The notes: generated by a model not told the origin, from the letters alone. DNA of 64,000 bases from Spirosoma sp. KUDC1026 (GCF_013375035.1 NZ_CP056032.1:2832001-2896000); one strand, 5' to 3'; numbered from the stretch's first letter, positions 52,267 to 61,713 are shown. Numbers and translations are program-made.

Positions 52267-54054
52267 TTAGTTTATCTTCAACACGGCCATAAAGGCTTCC
52301 TGCGGAATTTCGACGTTACCAACCTGACGCATCCGTTTCTTACCTTTTTTCTGCTTATCCAGCAGTTTGCGTTTCCGCGAAATATCACCGCCGTAACACT
52401 TGGCCAATACGTCTTTACGCAGGGCGCTCAGGGTTTCGCGGGCAATAATTTTCTGACCAATGGCGGCCTGAATGGCTATTTCAAATTGCTGACGGGGAAT
52501 TAACTCCCGAAGTTTTTCACACAGTTTCTTGCCCCATTCGTATGATTTCGACCGGTGAACAATGGCCGACAAGGCATCGACTTTATCCCCATTGAGCATT
52601 ACATCGAGCTTCACCATGTCAGATTCCCGGTTGTCGATGAACTCGTAATCAAGCGACGCGTAACCGCGCGAAATGGTTTTGAGCTTGTCGAAAAAGTCGA
52701 AGACAACTTCAGCCAGGGGCATCTCGAACTGGAGTTCAACACGGTCGGCGGTCAGGTACACCTGATTTTTGAGAATGCTACGTTTATCCATGCAAAGGCT
52801 CATGATGCCGCCAACGTACTCGGCTTTCGTGATGATCTGCGCCCGAATGAACGGTTCTTCAATGATGTCGATCAGGTTCGGTTCAGGCATGTCAGCCGGA
52901 GCCGAAACCTGCAGTTCCTGCCCTTTGGTGGTCAGAACCTCGAAGCGCACCGATGGTACCGTTGTGATAACGGTCATGTCGAATTCGCGTTCCAGTCGCT
53001 CCTGCACGATCTCCATGTGGAGCATGCCCAGGAAGCCGCAGCGGAAGCCGAAACCCAGAGCCGCCGATGTTTCGGGTTCCCAAACCAGAGCGGCATCGTT
53101 CAGCTGGAGCTTTTCCATGGCGTCGCGCAGGTCTTCAAACTCACTGGTCTCGACGGGGTAAATACCGGCGAATACCATTGGTTTAACCTCCGAAAAGCCC
53201 TGAATAGCAGCGCTGGCCGGGTTATCAAGCGTAGTAATCGTATCACCTACTTTTACTTCTTTGGCTACTTTGATCCCAGAAATCAGATAACCTACGTCTC
53301 CGCACTCAATTACGTCCTTGGGGACCTGCGATAAGCCAAGCGTACCTACTTCATCGGCAATGTATTCCTTGCCGGTGTTCATGAATTTCACCCGGTCACC
53401 TTTGCGGATACGTCCGTTGACGTTCCGAAAAATAACTTCAATACCCCGGTATGAATTGAAATGCGAGTCGAAAATCAGCGCTTGTAATGGCCCGGTCGGA
53501 TCACCTTTGGGAGCCGGAATCCGCTCAACGATAGCCGCCAGAATTTCAGGAACACCGATGCCTTCCTTACCGCTGGCCGGAATAATGTCGTCCCGCTCGC
53601 AGCCAAGCAGATCGACCATTTCGTCTTTTACCTCCTCGGGCATGGCGCCCGGCAGGTCAATTTTGTTTAGTACCGGAATGATAACCAGGTCGTTATTCAG
53701 CGCCAGGTACAGGTTCGAGATCGTCTGAGCCTCAGTTCCCTGAGCCGCATCGACCAGCAGGAGCGCCCCTTCGCAGGCGGCAATGGACCGCGACACCTCG
53801 TAAGAGAAGTCGACGTGGCCGGGGGTATCGATCAGGTTAAGCGTATAGGTTTCGCCCTTGTGGACGTACTGCATCTGAATGGCGTGGCTCTTGATAGTGA
53901 TGCCGCGCTCGCGCTCCAGATCCATATCGTCCAGCAACTGAGCCTGCATGTCGCGGGCACCAACCGTCTTGGTAAATTCAAGGAGCCGGTCGGCCAGCGT
54001 GCTTTTGCCGTGGTCAATGTGGGCAATAATGCAAAAATTACGGATATGCTTCAC
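52267..54054 (-). CDS. lepA: Elongation factor 4 (LepA, back-translocating GTPase)
   Basis: 595 aa from GTG at 54054, matching the universal N-terminus [18 protein letters not shown]; the frame continues to 54093 but that extension is unlike LepA. G motifs: [38 protein letters not shown]-like domains II, III and V and the LepA-specific C-terminal domain ([20 protein letters not shown]) are complete. Ribosome-associated GTPase that remodels stalled or mis-translocated ribosomes. Confidence 0.96.
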   Translation of the reverse strand: MKHIRNFCIIAHIDHGKSTLADRLLEFTKTVGARDMQAQLLDDMDLERERGITIKSHAIQMQYVHKGETYTLNLIDTPGHVDFSYEVSRSIAACEGALLLVDAAQGTEAQTISNLYLALNNDLVIIPVLNKIDLPGAMPEEVKDEMVDLLGCERDDIIPASGKEGIGVPEILAAIVERIPAPKGDPTGPLQALIFDSHFNSYRGIEVIFRNVNGRIRKGDRVKFMNTGKEYIADEVGTLGLSQVPKDVIECGDVGYLISGIKVAKEVKVGDTITTLDNPASAAIQGFSEVKPMVFAGIYPVETSEFEDLRDAMEKLQLNDAALVWEPETSAALGFGFRCGFLGMLHMEIVQERLEREFDMTVITTVPSVRFEVLTTKGQELQVSAPADMPEPNLIDIIEEPFIRAQIITKAEYVGGIMSLCMDKRSILKNQVYLTADRVELQFEMPLAEVVFDFFDKLKTISRGYASLDYEFIDNRESDMVKLDVMLNGDKVDALSAIVHRSKSYEWGKKLCEKLRELIPRQQFEIAIQAAIGQKIIARETLSALRKDVLAKCYGGDISRKRKLLDKQKKGKKRMRQVGNVEIPQEAFMAVLKIN

Positions 54055-54124
54055 GTTCGAAAAACGGGGGAGTCTTTTACTGATAAACCACAAAAATAGG
54101 CAAAAAAGTCCGCGAATAAGTGCT

Positions 54125-54300
54125 TGGACAGGATTACAGGATTATGAGGATTGCTATCGCTTCGAAGAGACGGGGATTCCTGCTCAGGGAATTGTAAAGA
54201 TCTGTGAAGACGGGTTGGTTAAATTGCTGAAATGAGCAGTAGCCAAAATGAACGGTGATACAGACTCTAATTATCCCGTCCATCCTGGAATCCTGTAGAT
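54125..54300. repeat. Dispersed repeat region upstream of lepA
   Basis: TGGACAGGATTACAGG at 54125-54140 and the complementary-type ATCCTGGAATCCTGTAGAT at 54282-54300 bound ~140 bases with no ORF that looks coding. The same core word is present at 49025. Together with the ~95 bases to the tRNA-like gene this stretch holds no protein gene. Confidence 0.55.
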
Positions 54301-54396
54301 TAACCTTAAAAAAACAAACGCCGGACTCATGGAGCCGGCGTGTTCGATTACACTTCATCAACAAACTAAAAACCAATTCGATCGTCTAAACGATCA

Positions 54397-54555
54397 TGGC
54401 TGTAGGAGGGGGACTCGAACCGCCCACGGTGCAGTTAGCTACAGTACAACTCTGGTGGTCAACCCCAGTCGCCCGAAGGCGGCATTATGCTGCGTTTATC
54501 CTTTATCACCACCCCCGAGACAGGAGGGCACGTCTGCCAATTTCGACATCCTACA
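54397..54555 (-). tRNA. tRNA-like gene with an 87-base variable region (class II body, anticodon loop GTC)
   Basis: Read on the minus strand: acceptor TGTAGGA (54549-54555) pairs perfectly with TCCTACA (54401-54407), discriminator G, and an encoded CCA (54397-54399). A Leu/Ser-type D-arm (loop AAATTGGCAGA), an anticodon-like arm CCCTC/GGGGG with loop CTGTCTC, and a T-arm GGTTCGAGTCC are present. Between anticodon and T arms are 87 bases instead of 4-24, containing a UUCG-capped hairpin and further stems. One T10-T25 and one C-C mismatch in the D and T stems. It could be a divergent tRNA-Leu, an interrupted tRNA or a tRNA-like small RNA. Confidence 0.55.
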
Positions 54556-54694
54556 GTGTAAGAAACGTTATCAAGAAGACCGGCGTGTGACCCCGCTCGA
54601 TCAACTTGACAATGCAAATATAATAGATGGACTTGTTATGTTGCAAATTTTACAGGAAAATCTTTAAAAATTTAGAGTATATTTAAAAATAAGG

Positions 54695-54702
54695 TAGTTT
54701 TG
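54695..54702 (+). promoter_or_regulatory. -7 box of the Lrp-family regulator gene
   Basis: TAGTTTTG matches TAnnTTTG 28 bases before ATG 54730, in an A/T-rich region. This rules out the upstream in-frame start at 54700 as a likely translation start. Confidence 0.6.
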
Positions 54703-54729
54703 TTAGCATTCATCAAACAAGCTACCAAG

Positions 54730-55209
54730 ATGGCCGACAAAAATTTAGAAATTGATAATACTGATCTTAAAATACTGAGTTTGTTAATGCAGGATGCCAA
54801 TATGCCCTATACCGAAATCGGGAAGCGCATCTTCGTATCGGGCGGCACGGTCCACGTCCGGATGAACAAACTCAAGCAGATGGGTATCGTTCGCGGCTCT
54901 CAACTGGTTATCGATCATACCAAACTGGGCTGGGACATCAGCGCTTTCCTTGGCATCTACCTGGACAAAAGTTCGCTTTACGCCGAAGTAGCCAAGCAAC
55001 TGGAGAAGATTCCGGAGGTGGTCAATATTCATTACACAACGGGGATCTACAGTATTTTCGCCCGGATCGTCTGTCGGGATACCCAGCACCTGCGCGAAGT
55101 ATTGCATGACAAGATTCAGAAAGTAAGCGGAATTCAACGTACTGAAACGTTCATTTCGCTCGAAGAGAGTGTAAACCGCCCAATCCCGTTTAGCGAAGAA
55201 AAAGAGTGA
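54730..55209 (+). CDS. Lrp/AsnC family transcriptional regulator
   Basis: 159 aa from ATG at 54730. An N-terminal winged helix-turn-helix (LDNTD-like IDNTDLKILSLLMQDANMPYTEIGKRIFVSGGTVHVRMNKL in pieces) precedes the RAM ligand-binding domain (~75-150), with AFLGIYLD and the TGIYSIFARIVC strand. These regulators respond to amino acids as octamers. It lies beside no amino-acid gene here, so targets cannot be read. Monocistronic, judged by its own promoter and the ~150-base gap to hslV. Confidence 0.9.
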   Translation: MADKNLEIDNTDLKILSLLMQDANMPYTEIGKRIFVSGGTVHVRMNKLKQMGIVRGSQLVIDHTKLGWDISAFLGIYLDKSSLYAEVAKQLEKIPEVVNIHYTTGIYSIFARIVCRDTQHLREVLHDKIQKVSGIQRTETFISLEESVNRPIPFSEEKE

Positions 55210-55367
55210 GTCGCTCGCTGGCGCCTGCGTCTCCAGCGCCCATTCTTACTGTCCTGCCAAGCAGCTGCTGCCAGCAGGAAAGGAAGGGGCTTTTGCTAAA
55301 TTTTCGCTTTCCCATGCGATGAAAAGGGGGAATGGTACGTTATAGGCAATATTATAGTTCTTTATCA

Positions 55368-55907
55368 ATGCAACCCACAATTCACGCAACAACCGTAGTA
55401 GGCATCCGGCATAATGGTCAGGTGTCGCTCGGAGCCGACGGACAGGCTACCATGGGCAATACGGTCGCTAAAAGTAATGTTCGAAAAGTACGCTCCCTGA
55501 TGGACGGCAAAGTTCTGGCCGGTTTTGCCGGTTCTACTGCCGATGCGTTCACGCTTATCGAGCGATTTGAAGAAAAACTGAATGCCTACGGCGGCAACCT
55601 CAAACGGGCCGCCATCGAGCTGGCAAAAGACTGGCGTACGGATCGTTACCTGCGTAAGCTGGAGGCCATGCTCATCGTTGCGTCGAAAGACGATCTGCTT
55701 CTGGTGTCCGGAACGGGCGATGTGATCGAGCCGGATAGTGACGTAGCGGCTATCGGCTCGGGCGGGATGTACGCCCAGTCGGCAGCCCTGGCGCTGAAAA
55801 AACACGCTACGAACCTTACGGCAGAGGAAATGGTACGTGAGAGTCTGCACATTGCTGCTGATGTCTGTATTTATACCAACCATAATCTGGTTGTCCAGTC
55901 GCTGTAA
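55368..55907 (+). CDS. hslV: ATP-dependent protease proteolytic subunit HslV
   Basis: 179 aa from ATG at 55368 (the frame opens at 55332). The N-terminal Thr nucleophile is in [12 protein letters not shown] and is exposed by autoprocessing; the core motifs [17 protein letters not shown] and [12 protein letters not shown] and the C-terminal YTNHN segment follow. Forms the two-ring ClpQ/HslV proteasome-like peptidase with the HslU unfoldase, whose gene is not in this window. Cytosolic. Confidence 0.95.
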   Translation: MQPTIHATTVVGIRHNGQVSLGADGQATMGNTVAKSNVRKVRSLMDGKVLAGFAGSTADAFTLIERFEEKLNAYGGNLKRAAIELAKDWRTDRYLRKLEAMLIVASKDDLLLVSGTGDVIEPDSDVAAIGSGGMYAQSAALALKKHATNLTAEEMVRESLHIAADVCIYTNHNLVVQSL

Positions 55908-55976
55908 GTAACGGATCGCCGGTCAGCGGCTTATGTGACTGGTCGGCATGCGCTAAAGTGCCTGTTCCTTTTTGTT

Positions 55977-55984
55977 TATATTTG
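55977..55984 (+). promoter_or_regulatory. -7 box of the histidine kinase operon
   Basis: TATATTTG fits TAnnTTTG and lies 26 bases before ATG 56010; it therefore argues against the ATG at 55935. Confidence 0.6.
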
Positions 55985-56009
55985 TGCCCTCTCGGCTCCT
56001 GTTAACGTT

Positions 56010-57497
56010 ATGGCAAAACGAACCCCATCACTCCTGCGATCAACGAACCGGCGTATTGCGCTCGGGTTTTTGATTGCCAGTGTGCTGATTGCGCTGGGTT
56101 TTTTTATGTCGCTGCTGACCTACAACCGGTATAACGAGGAAAGCAAGCGCGTACAGCGAACCCAGGAACTGATCGGGCAGCTTCAGGACGTATTGTCGTC
56201 GCTGAAAGATACCGAAACCGGCGTGCGGGGCTACGTCGGCTCGGGTGACCGAGCCTTTCTGGAACCTTATAACGCAGCCCTGCCGCTTATTCCCGGTCAA
56301 CTGGCCCGGCTGCATTACCTGGTCGAGGAGAGTAGCCGGCAGTCGGGACGGATTGATACGCTGAGCAAACTGATTGATATCAAACTGGCCAATCTGGCGC
56401 GGCTAGTCAGCGAAACCGAGACTATGTCGCCGACCCTGCGGGCGATCTACCTGCGAACCGACAAGCGCTATATGGACCGAATCCGGGTCTGGTCGGCCAG
56501 AGCCATCGCGTCCGAGAAAGTACTGCTCGATTCGCACATGCAGCAGACCGATTACTACTTCCGGAATGCCATTGCCGTTATTTTCCTGCTCTCGCTGCTG
56601 ACGTTTCTGTCGCTGGCGATGTCCTATCGGTTGCTGACCAACGAACTGGAACGGCGGCAACAGAACGAGGATCAGCTCCGGGCCTATGAACTGCAGCTGC
56701 GCGATCAGCTGCGGCAGCTTGAATCATCGAACGAAGAATTGGAACGGTTTGCGTTTGTGGCATCGCACGACCTGCAGGAGCCTTTACGAAAAATTCAGTC
56801 GTTTGCGAACCTCATTACGGATCGGTACACGAACCTGTTCGACGCCGACAGTATGATGTTCATGGGCAAGATTACCAAATCGGCCGAGCGCATGTCGAAG
56901 CTGATCAAGGATCTGCTGAACTTCTCCCGGATTTCCAGCCATCAGGAGGAGTTTCGTTCGGTTAATCTGAGCCAGATTATTCAGCGCATTCTCGACGATC
57001 AGGAACTGCGTATCAAAGGGCTCAACGTACAGCTGGAAGTAGGAAAACTGCCTACTATTCCGGCCGTAGCCAGTCAGATGGACCATCTGTTTACAAATCT
57101 GATCTCAAACGCCCTGAAGTTTCAACGGGCCGATGTTACGCCTATTCTACGTATTCAGGCGTGTGAGGTTCAGCCGGGAACGTATCCTGAACTGATCGCT
57201 AACCGACGGTACGTGTGTATCGGCGTTGAGGATAACGGGATTGGTTTTGAGGAAAAATACCTCGAACACATCTTCAAATTATTTCAGCGGCTGCATGGTA
57301 AGACCTCCTTCGAAGGAACGGGGATCGGTCTGGCCATCTGCAAACGCATTGTGCTGTATCACCACGGATATATTACTGCCCACAGTCAACCAAACGAGGG
57401 AACTACCTTTATGGTAATACTCCCGGAAAGTCAATTACCAGATGATTATGACCGATCAACCTCAACAGAAACCTATTCACATACTATTAGTGGATGA
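56010..57497 (+). CDS. CHASE3-domain sensor histidine kinase
   Basis: 495 aa from ATG at 56010. An N-terminal membrane helix (~18-40), a periplasmic CHASE3 domain (~42-180, LKDTETGVRGYVGSGD), a second helix (~182-205), a coiled coil, then HisKA with phospho-His in VASHDLQEPLRKIQSF and HATPase with N box NLISNALKFQ, G1 VEDNGIGFEEKY and G2 GTGIGLAICKRI. The form is that of bacteriophytochrome-like or Rcp1-partner kinases. It overlaps the response regulator gene by 56 bases, so the two act as a pair. Confidence 0.93.
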   Translation: MAKRTPSLLRSTNRRIALGFLIASVLIALGFFMSLLTYNRYNEESKRVQRTQELIGQLQDVLSSLKDTETGVRGYVGSGDRAFLEPYNAALPLIPGQLARLHYLVEESSRQSGRIDTLSKLIDIKLANLARLVSETETMSPTLRAIYLRTDKRYMDRIRVWSARAIASEKVLLDSHMQQTDYYFRNAIAVIFLLSLLTFLSLAMSYRLLTNELERRQQNEDQLRAYELQLRDQLRQLESSNEELERFAFVASHDLQEPLRKIQSFANLITDRYTNLFDADSMMFMGKITKSAERMSKLIKDLLNFSRISSHQEEFRSVNLSQIIQRILDDQELRIKGLNVQLEVGKLPTIPAVASQMDHLFTNLISNALKFQRADVTPILRIQACEVQPGTYPELIANRRYVCIGVEDNGIGFEEKYLEHIFKLFQRLHGKTSFEGTGIGLAICKRIVLYHHGYITAHSQPNEGTTFMVILPESQLPDDYDRSTSTETYSHTISG

Positions 57498-57912
57498 TGA
57501 TGAGGACGACCGCTATCTGACCAAGGAAGCGTTCCACCAGCATTATCCGAAAAGCCGCATTTCGTTTGTCGAAGACGGAGAAGACCTCCTGGATTTTCTG
57601 AATTACCGGGGCCGGTACAGTGGAGCCGGGCACACGCTGCCCGAACTGATTCTGCTGGACCTGAATATGCCCCGTAAAGATGGTCGCGAAGCCCTGCGGG
57701 AAATCAAAACCAGCGATCAGCTGCGGCATATTCCCATCGTAGTCCTGACAACGTCCGACGCCAGAGAGGACATCGAAACATCGTACCACAACGGCGCGAA
57801 CAGCTTCATTACTAAACCGCCGACGTTTCAGCGGCTGAGCGAAGTAACCAAAGCCATCGGACAATACTGGTTCAACGTAGTGACTGTCTGCGAGCACGAA
57901 GGCGAAGAATAA
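57442..57912 (+). CDS. Single-domain response regulator (Rcp1-like)
   Basis: 156 aa with receiver domain only: acidic pocket LLVDDDEDDRYL, phospho-Asp in LILLDLNMPRKDG, Thr in VVLTTSDARED, Lys in FITKPP. Extra loops (NYRGRYSGAGHTLPE) are typical of Rcp1-type regulators that serve phytochrome kinases. No output domain. Starts at ATG 57442 or 57448 inside the kinase gene, hence translational coupling. Followed by a GC-rich inverted repeat. Confidence 0.93.
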   Translation: MIMTDQPQQKPIHILLVDDDEDDRYLTKEAFHQHYPKSRISFVEDGEDLLDFLNYRGRYSGAGHTLPELILLDLNMPRKDGREALREIKTSDQLRHIPIVVLTTSDAREDIETSYHNGANSFITKPPTFQRLSEVTKAIGQYWFNVVTVCEHEGEE

Positions 57913-57918
57913 TGAATA

Positions 57919-57951
57919 CCGGTAGCCGGAACAATCCGTCCCGGCTACCGG
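57919..57951. terminator. GC-rich inverted repeat between response regulator and dacB
   Basis: An 11-bp perfect stem (57919-57929 with 57941-57951) with an 11-base loop lying between convergent genes and overlapping the dacB stop. No T run. Confidence 0.55.
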
Positions 57952-59468
57952 CCCGACAAACCGGCCAGTGCAACGAATAGTTTTTCCAGCTCGGACGTAA
58001 CCGTACGGTTGTAGCCGGGCGTAAACTTGTTCACGAATACGCAGAAGCACATAGGCTCTCCGTCGGCCGCGGTGAAGTAGCCCGCGTAGGCCCGGACGCC
58101 TTCAATCGAGCCACTCTTGGCCCGAATTTTCCCCGCGGCAGCGGTCCCCCGCGCCAGCGTACGTACCGTACCGGTCTGCCCCACAACCGGAATCGTTTCG
58201 TAAAACTGCGGAAACGTTTTCTCCCGGCCCAGTGCGCTCAGAATCCCCGTCATATTATCGGTTGTCAGCGCGCCCGTTGTCGACAGGCCACTCCCATCTC
58301 GGATCCGGAACCCATTCAGATTAACTCCTTTTTTGATCCAGTACGCAATCAGCGCGTTGATGCTGGCCTTTGTTGAACGGGCACTTTTGTCGAGAGCCAG
58401 CGCTGTTGTGCGTAGTAAGGCCTCAGCGTAGAGGTTGATACTCTGAAAATTGGTTTGCTGCGCCAGTTCCAGCAGGGTAGGAGACTTGTGCTGAGAGAGT
58501 ATCGTTCGTTTACCCCTGGTTTCGATCGATACACCATTACCGCCCCCTACCGAAACAGGCGTGTTACTGATCGTTACGTTCTGGCTGGTAAGGGTTTGCT
58601 GCAGCGCGTAAGCCGCAAAGTAAGCCGGATCGGGTAGGGAGCCCTTGACGCTAAACTCCGGCCCCAGCGGTACTTTACCCGTCAGCCAGCGCTGATTCTG
58701 AAACGGTGCACCGTAGATGTTGACCTGATCACCGGTTTTGGCTGCATCCGTCGTTACCGAGTTCTGAAAGGTCAGGTATGGCAACAGTGGATCTGTGCGG
58801 GAGTAGGTTGCCGCCTGACCCACCGCCCGACCGGGTTTGAAAAAAACGCGGTACAGATTTTCGTTGATGTTCAGCGCGCTCAGGCTGGCTCCGTAGTAGT
58901 TGCCCAGGTCGCTGAATGGCCATGAATCGGGTGTAGTAAGGTCAGTGTAAAGTCCCGCATCGCCAACAACGGCACCCCGAATCTGACGAATTCCTTTGGC
59001 CCTGACAGCATCGGTCCAGCTAGCCAGCAGAGCGGGCAGGTCGTAATAGTTGGGAAACCGCCAACTGCCGAGCGAGGGGTCACCTGTACCTCGGATGTAC
59101 AGGTTGCCGGTTAGGACGCTGTCTTTGATAACACCGTCGTATTCCAGCGTTGTGGTGTAGGTGTAAGTAGGGCCCAGTACGGCCAGTGCCGTTCCCGTTG
59201 TGATCAATTTAAGCGTAGAGGCCGACGAAAGGCTCTGCTGGTTGTGATAGCCAATCAGTTCTACCCCATCCCGCACCCGCCGAACCGACAGCGCTACGGT
59301 ACCAAAACGGGCCGCCGGGCCGGTTTGAAAAGCCTCCAGCTGTTGCAGGAGCCGCTGGGTTGCCAGCGAGTCGGCAAATGAATACGTAACGGATAGGGAA
59401 GGGGTGGCCTGCAGCCGGAGCGAATAGACAAGCAGAAACGTAAAAAACAGACTACAGAAACGGGGCAT
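57945..59468 (-). CDS. dacB: D-alanyl-D-alanine carboxypeptidase/endopeptidase (PBP4 type)
   Basis: 507 aa. The signal peptide ends near LRLQA. Active-site motifs of S13 peptidases: SxxK in SASTLKLI, SxN in QSINLYAEALL and the KTG-type box as KSG in RAKSGSIEGVRAYAG. A large insertion domain lies between the first two, as in E. coli PBP4. Trims and cleaves peptidoglycan cross-links in the periplasm. A ~280-base stretch upstream (59469-59747) has no gene but holds an orphan terminator hairpin. Confidence 0.93.
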   Translation of the reverse strand: MPRFCSLFFTFLLVYSLRLQATPSLSVTYSFADSLATQRLLQQLEAFQTGPAARFGTVALSVRRVRDGVELIGYHNQQSLSSASTLKLITTGTALAVLGPTYTYTTTLEYDGVIKDSVLTGNLYIRGTGDPSLGSWRFPNYYDLPALLASWTDAVRAKGIRQIRGAVVGDAGLYTDLTTPDSWPFSDLGNYYGASLSALNINENLYRVFFKPGRAVGQAATYSRTDPLLPYLTFQNSVTTDAAKTGDQVNIYGAPFQNQRWLTGKVPLGPEFSVKGSLPDPAYFAAYALQQTLTSQNVTISNTPVSVGGGNGVSIETRGKRTILSQHKSPTLLELAQQTNFQSINLYAEALLRTTALALDKSARSTKASINALIAYWIKKGVNLNGFRIRDGSGLSTTGALTTDNMTGILSALGREKTFPQFYETIPVVGQTGTVRTLARGTAAAGKIRAKSGSIEGVRAYAGYFTAADGEPMCFCVFVNKFTPGYNRTVTSELEKLFVALAGLSGR

Positions 59469-59692
59469 ACAGGAATGGCTTAATTAACCAGATAGATACA
59501 GCGTAGATTGGGTTGGTCAGGATAGGACTCCAGTCAGCGCACCACCGGAGTTGCTAACGTAATGACGATTTTAGTGATAGCCGGAACAAATATAAGGCCA
59601 TGTATGAGCAGCAGGGTTTGCAAACGTGCTGACTATTCTCCGGATTTTACCGGCTTCCTGTGTCAATTCATAATTTCATAACCGTTCGTTCG

Positions 59693-59740
59693 GTGACTAG
59701 TCCGGCGATGAACGTCAAAGCAGGACTAGTCACTGTTTTT
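59693..59740 (+). terminator. Orphan terminator hairpin
   Basis: An 11-bp perfect stem (59693-59703 with 59723-59733) is followed by TGTTTTTT on the plus strand. No plus-strand gene ends here: dacB runs the other way. It may end a small RNA or act as an attenuator for the ORF at 59748. Confidence 0.65.
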
Positions 59741-59747
59741 TGTCTGT

Positions 59748-59894
59748 ATGCTTTCCCACTGGGTCAATGAATTAATGAATCTGCTGGCTGGCAACAGCCG
59801 CTACGTCCGGTACCCACGTCGAATTAAGTTTGTTTTTCTTTTTGTTCTGTTCGCGTTTCTGGCTTTACCCTGGTTGATCTGGTTGATCAATTGA
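59748..59894 (+). CDS. Small membrane protein (48 aa)
   Basis: ATG 59748, stop 59892-59894. A polar, basic N-terminal half (NSRYVRYPRRIK) is followed by a single strongly hydrophobic helix (FVFLFVLFAFLALPWLIWLI), an arrangement expected of a bitopic protein with its N-terminus inside. Located 8 bases after an orphan terminator hairpin. An overlapping minus-strand frame is less protein-like. No family recognised. Confidence 0.6.
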   Translation: MLSHWVNELMNLLAGNSRYVRYPRRIKFVFLFVLFAFLALPWLIWLIN

Positions 59895-60060
59895 TAACGT
59901 ACCAATGAAGTCCATTGACCGAAGCAGGCTTTGGTCATGGCTAATACAACAACCAGGCAGGCGATTATTACGGAACTGTTATGAATCAGCTGCCGAACGA
60001 TTTTATTCATGATCCGGCGCTTACTTTGCCATCGAAACTGTCGCCCGGCGACGCCAACTT

Positions 60061-60279
60061 ATGACAACACCATTTCATTGCCTGAGCCAGTTGGTTTATC
60101 ATACCAACGAAGATTGTCCTCAGGGAAAAACTATTGAAGCCGGCGACCGGCAGCAGGGAAAGGGAGGAAAAGCCGGCTGCTTATGCTGCTACCACTTGAA
60201 CAAAGCGCAGCAGAAAAACGGAGGACGTTACGGAATCATCAAGCGGCTTCTCACCGAGAAGCAACAACAGACGTACTAA
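60061..60279 (+). CDS. Small cysteine-containing hypothetical protein (72 aa)
   Basis: ATG at 60061. Contains NEDCPQGKTI and a CLCCYHLNKAQQK motif, i.e. four cysteines in the middle of the protein with spacing that could bind a metal, and a basic C-terminus. No signal peptide. The stop is ~50 bases before a strong terminator. No known family; 166 bases separate it from the small membrane ORF. Confidence 0.5.
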   Translation: MTTPFHCLSQLVYHTNEDCPQGKTIEAGDRQQGKGGKAGCLCCYHLNKAQQKNGGRYGIIKRLLTEKQQQTY

Positions 60280-60328
60280 TCAGGAGAAAAATCTCCCGGT
60301 CAGCAGATAAGCTGGGTACCGGAAAACA

Positions 60329-60375
60329 CGAAAACCGCGTTGCGGCACCCAATTGGGTCTGCAACGCGGTTTTCG
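60329..60375. terminator. Terminator between the 72-aa ORF and the esterase-like gene
   Basis: A 15-bp perfect stem (60329-60343 with 60361-60375), with an inner ACCC/GGGT stem in the loop and T-rich ends. Confidence 0.82.
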
Positions 60376-60402
60376 TTTAGGGTTTGGGAAACTAGCCTGG
60401 AT

Positions 60403-61713
60403 TTATTTGTTGGCCGGCAGCGTAACGAAATAGATTCGATTTTTGTCGACCATGCCCGTAGCGGGTAAAATTTTGGCCGTGAAGCCATTCTGACCGTTGT
60501 CGACCACGCCGAAATCATCATCGTTCGAGATCGCCAGTCGACCATTACTGATCAGGGCCATACCTTCAGCCTTGTCGTGTGGGTAAATGGGCGAAATCTG
60601 GGTCAGCAGATCAAAGGCCAGCGTTTTCGTGACGGGCACTACGCCAGCGTTCTGCAGACCTGCTTTGTCTTTCAGCTGTTCAACCGTTAAGCCATTGTAG
60701 AGCTTACCCGCATCCGAGTTGGCTGGATCAGAAATATCGGTGGCTCCGGCCAGGTCGAATTTGTAAATCCGTTTGAACGTAGCGGGTTTGGCCGGGTTAC
60801 CGCCGTAATCACCATCCCGCTCCAGGGCCAGAAAGCTCGTTGCGCTGATGGCTGCAATTTCGCTACATCCCGTCAGGCTGGCGTTTTCCATCAGATAAAC
60901 GTATTGTTTGGTCGCTCCGGTCGCGATGTCGAACGTAACGACGCGCAGTATGGTCGACCCCGATACGGCTGCCGACGATGGGTTATACATCGGCGACTGC
61001 ATCAGCCCCACCAGCGTTTTGCCATCGGGTGTGATAGTCAGACCTTCCATACCCCGGTTTGGCCGCCGGCGGGCCAGTACTTTGGGTAACGTGCGACCGC
61101 CTGTGCCCGTGCCAAATGGATTGATACGTTCCAGCGTTCTGCCCGCTGCGTCAACATGGACAATGTGCGGACCATATTCGTCGCTGATCCAGAAGCTGCC
61201 ATCCGACGCCCGAACGAGCCCTTCGGAATCAAGACCGTTCGGGTCGGGGGCGATGGGCTGTCCGTTCAGGTCAAGCGCCGTTTCGCCGGTGCTGCCCTGT
61301 CCCGATGGATTAGGCAGGCCCGTGAGCAGCCGACCCATCGCATCTTTTAGCAGGATAGTCTGCTCCAGCACCAGTTGATTGCCAACGAGCCGAAACTTGC
61401 CAATCTGGGGCGTAAAATCGGCTTTCCCGAAAATAATGGAGTTAGCGGCCACACCCGCTGAGTTAGGCCCCCGGTCCGTCAACAGGTAAAACACGTTCGC
61501 ATCCGATGGATCCGTCGCCAGGGCCGAACCAAATCCCCCATTGTAGATAACCGTGCCATTGGGCGAGGTAGCCAGCACATTTGGGTTTGAAGCTTCGGCA
61601 AAAGCCGGAAAATTAATTGCCGGAATCCGGTGATCGTCGCAGGCAGCCACAAGAAGGCCAGCCAGGACCGTGCAGCTGAGTGCTGGGAAAAAGGAAGTAA
61701 AAGAGGACTTCAT
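60403..61713 (-). CDS. Esterase-like activity of phytase family lipoprotein
   Basis: 436 aa from ATG at 61713. The lipoprotein signal ends in GLLVAAC with Cys as the lipidation site; in-frame extension to 61767 would place 18 extra residues before it. The rest is a beta-propeller of the 'esterase-like activity of phytase' family: LTDRGPNS, DSEGLVRASDGSFWISDEYGPHI, GMEGLTITPDGKTLVG and DKAEGMALISNGRLAISNDDDFG hold the conserved Asp and Glu residues. Likely an envelope phosphodiesterase or lactonase; substrate unknown. Confidence 0.88.
   Translation of the reverse strand: MKSSFTSFFPALSCTVLAGLLVAACDDHRIPAINFPAFAEASNPNVLATSPNGTVIYNGGFGSALATDPSDANVFYLLTDRGPNSAGVAANSIIFGKADFTPQIGKFRLVGNQLVLEQTILLKDAMGRLLTGLPNPSGQGSTGETALDLNGQPIAPDPNGLDSEGLVRASDGSFWISDEYGPHIVHVDAAGRTLERINPFGTGTGGRTLPKVLARRRPNRGMEGLTITPDGKTLVGLMQSPMYNPSSAAVSGSTILRVVTFDIATGATKQYVYLMENASLTGCSEIAAISATSFLALERDGDYGGNPAKPATFKRIYKFDLAGATDISDPANSDAGKLYNGLTVEQLKDKAGLQNAGVVPVTKTLAFDLLTQISPIYPHDKAEGMALISNGRLAISNDDDFGVVDNGQNGFTAKILPATGMVDKNRIYFVTLPANK

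Noticed and set aside
52555..53334. 259-aa plus-strand ORF opposite lepA
   Set aside because: Mirror frame of a universally conserved gene; sequence shows no domain.
54397..54555. tmRNA
   Set aside because: The tRNA-like ends and an Ala-Ala-stop-like triplet run in the insert suggested it, but the RNA is only 159 bases, has a Leu/Ser-type D-arm and an anticodon arm, and a stop codon in the same frame leaves room for only five tag codons.
59801..60010. 69-aa minus-strand ORF with a hydrophobic stretch
   Set aside because: It overlaps the more convincing plus-strand 48-aa membrane ORF, has no promoter or terminator support, and its N-terminal and C-terminal parts look random.
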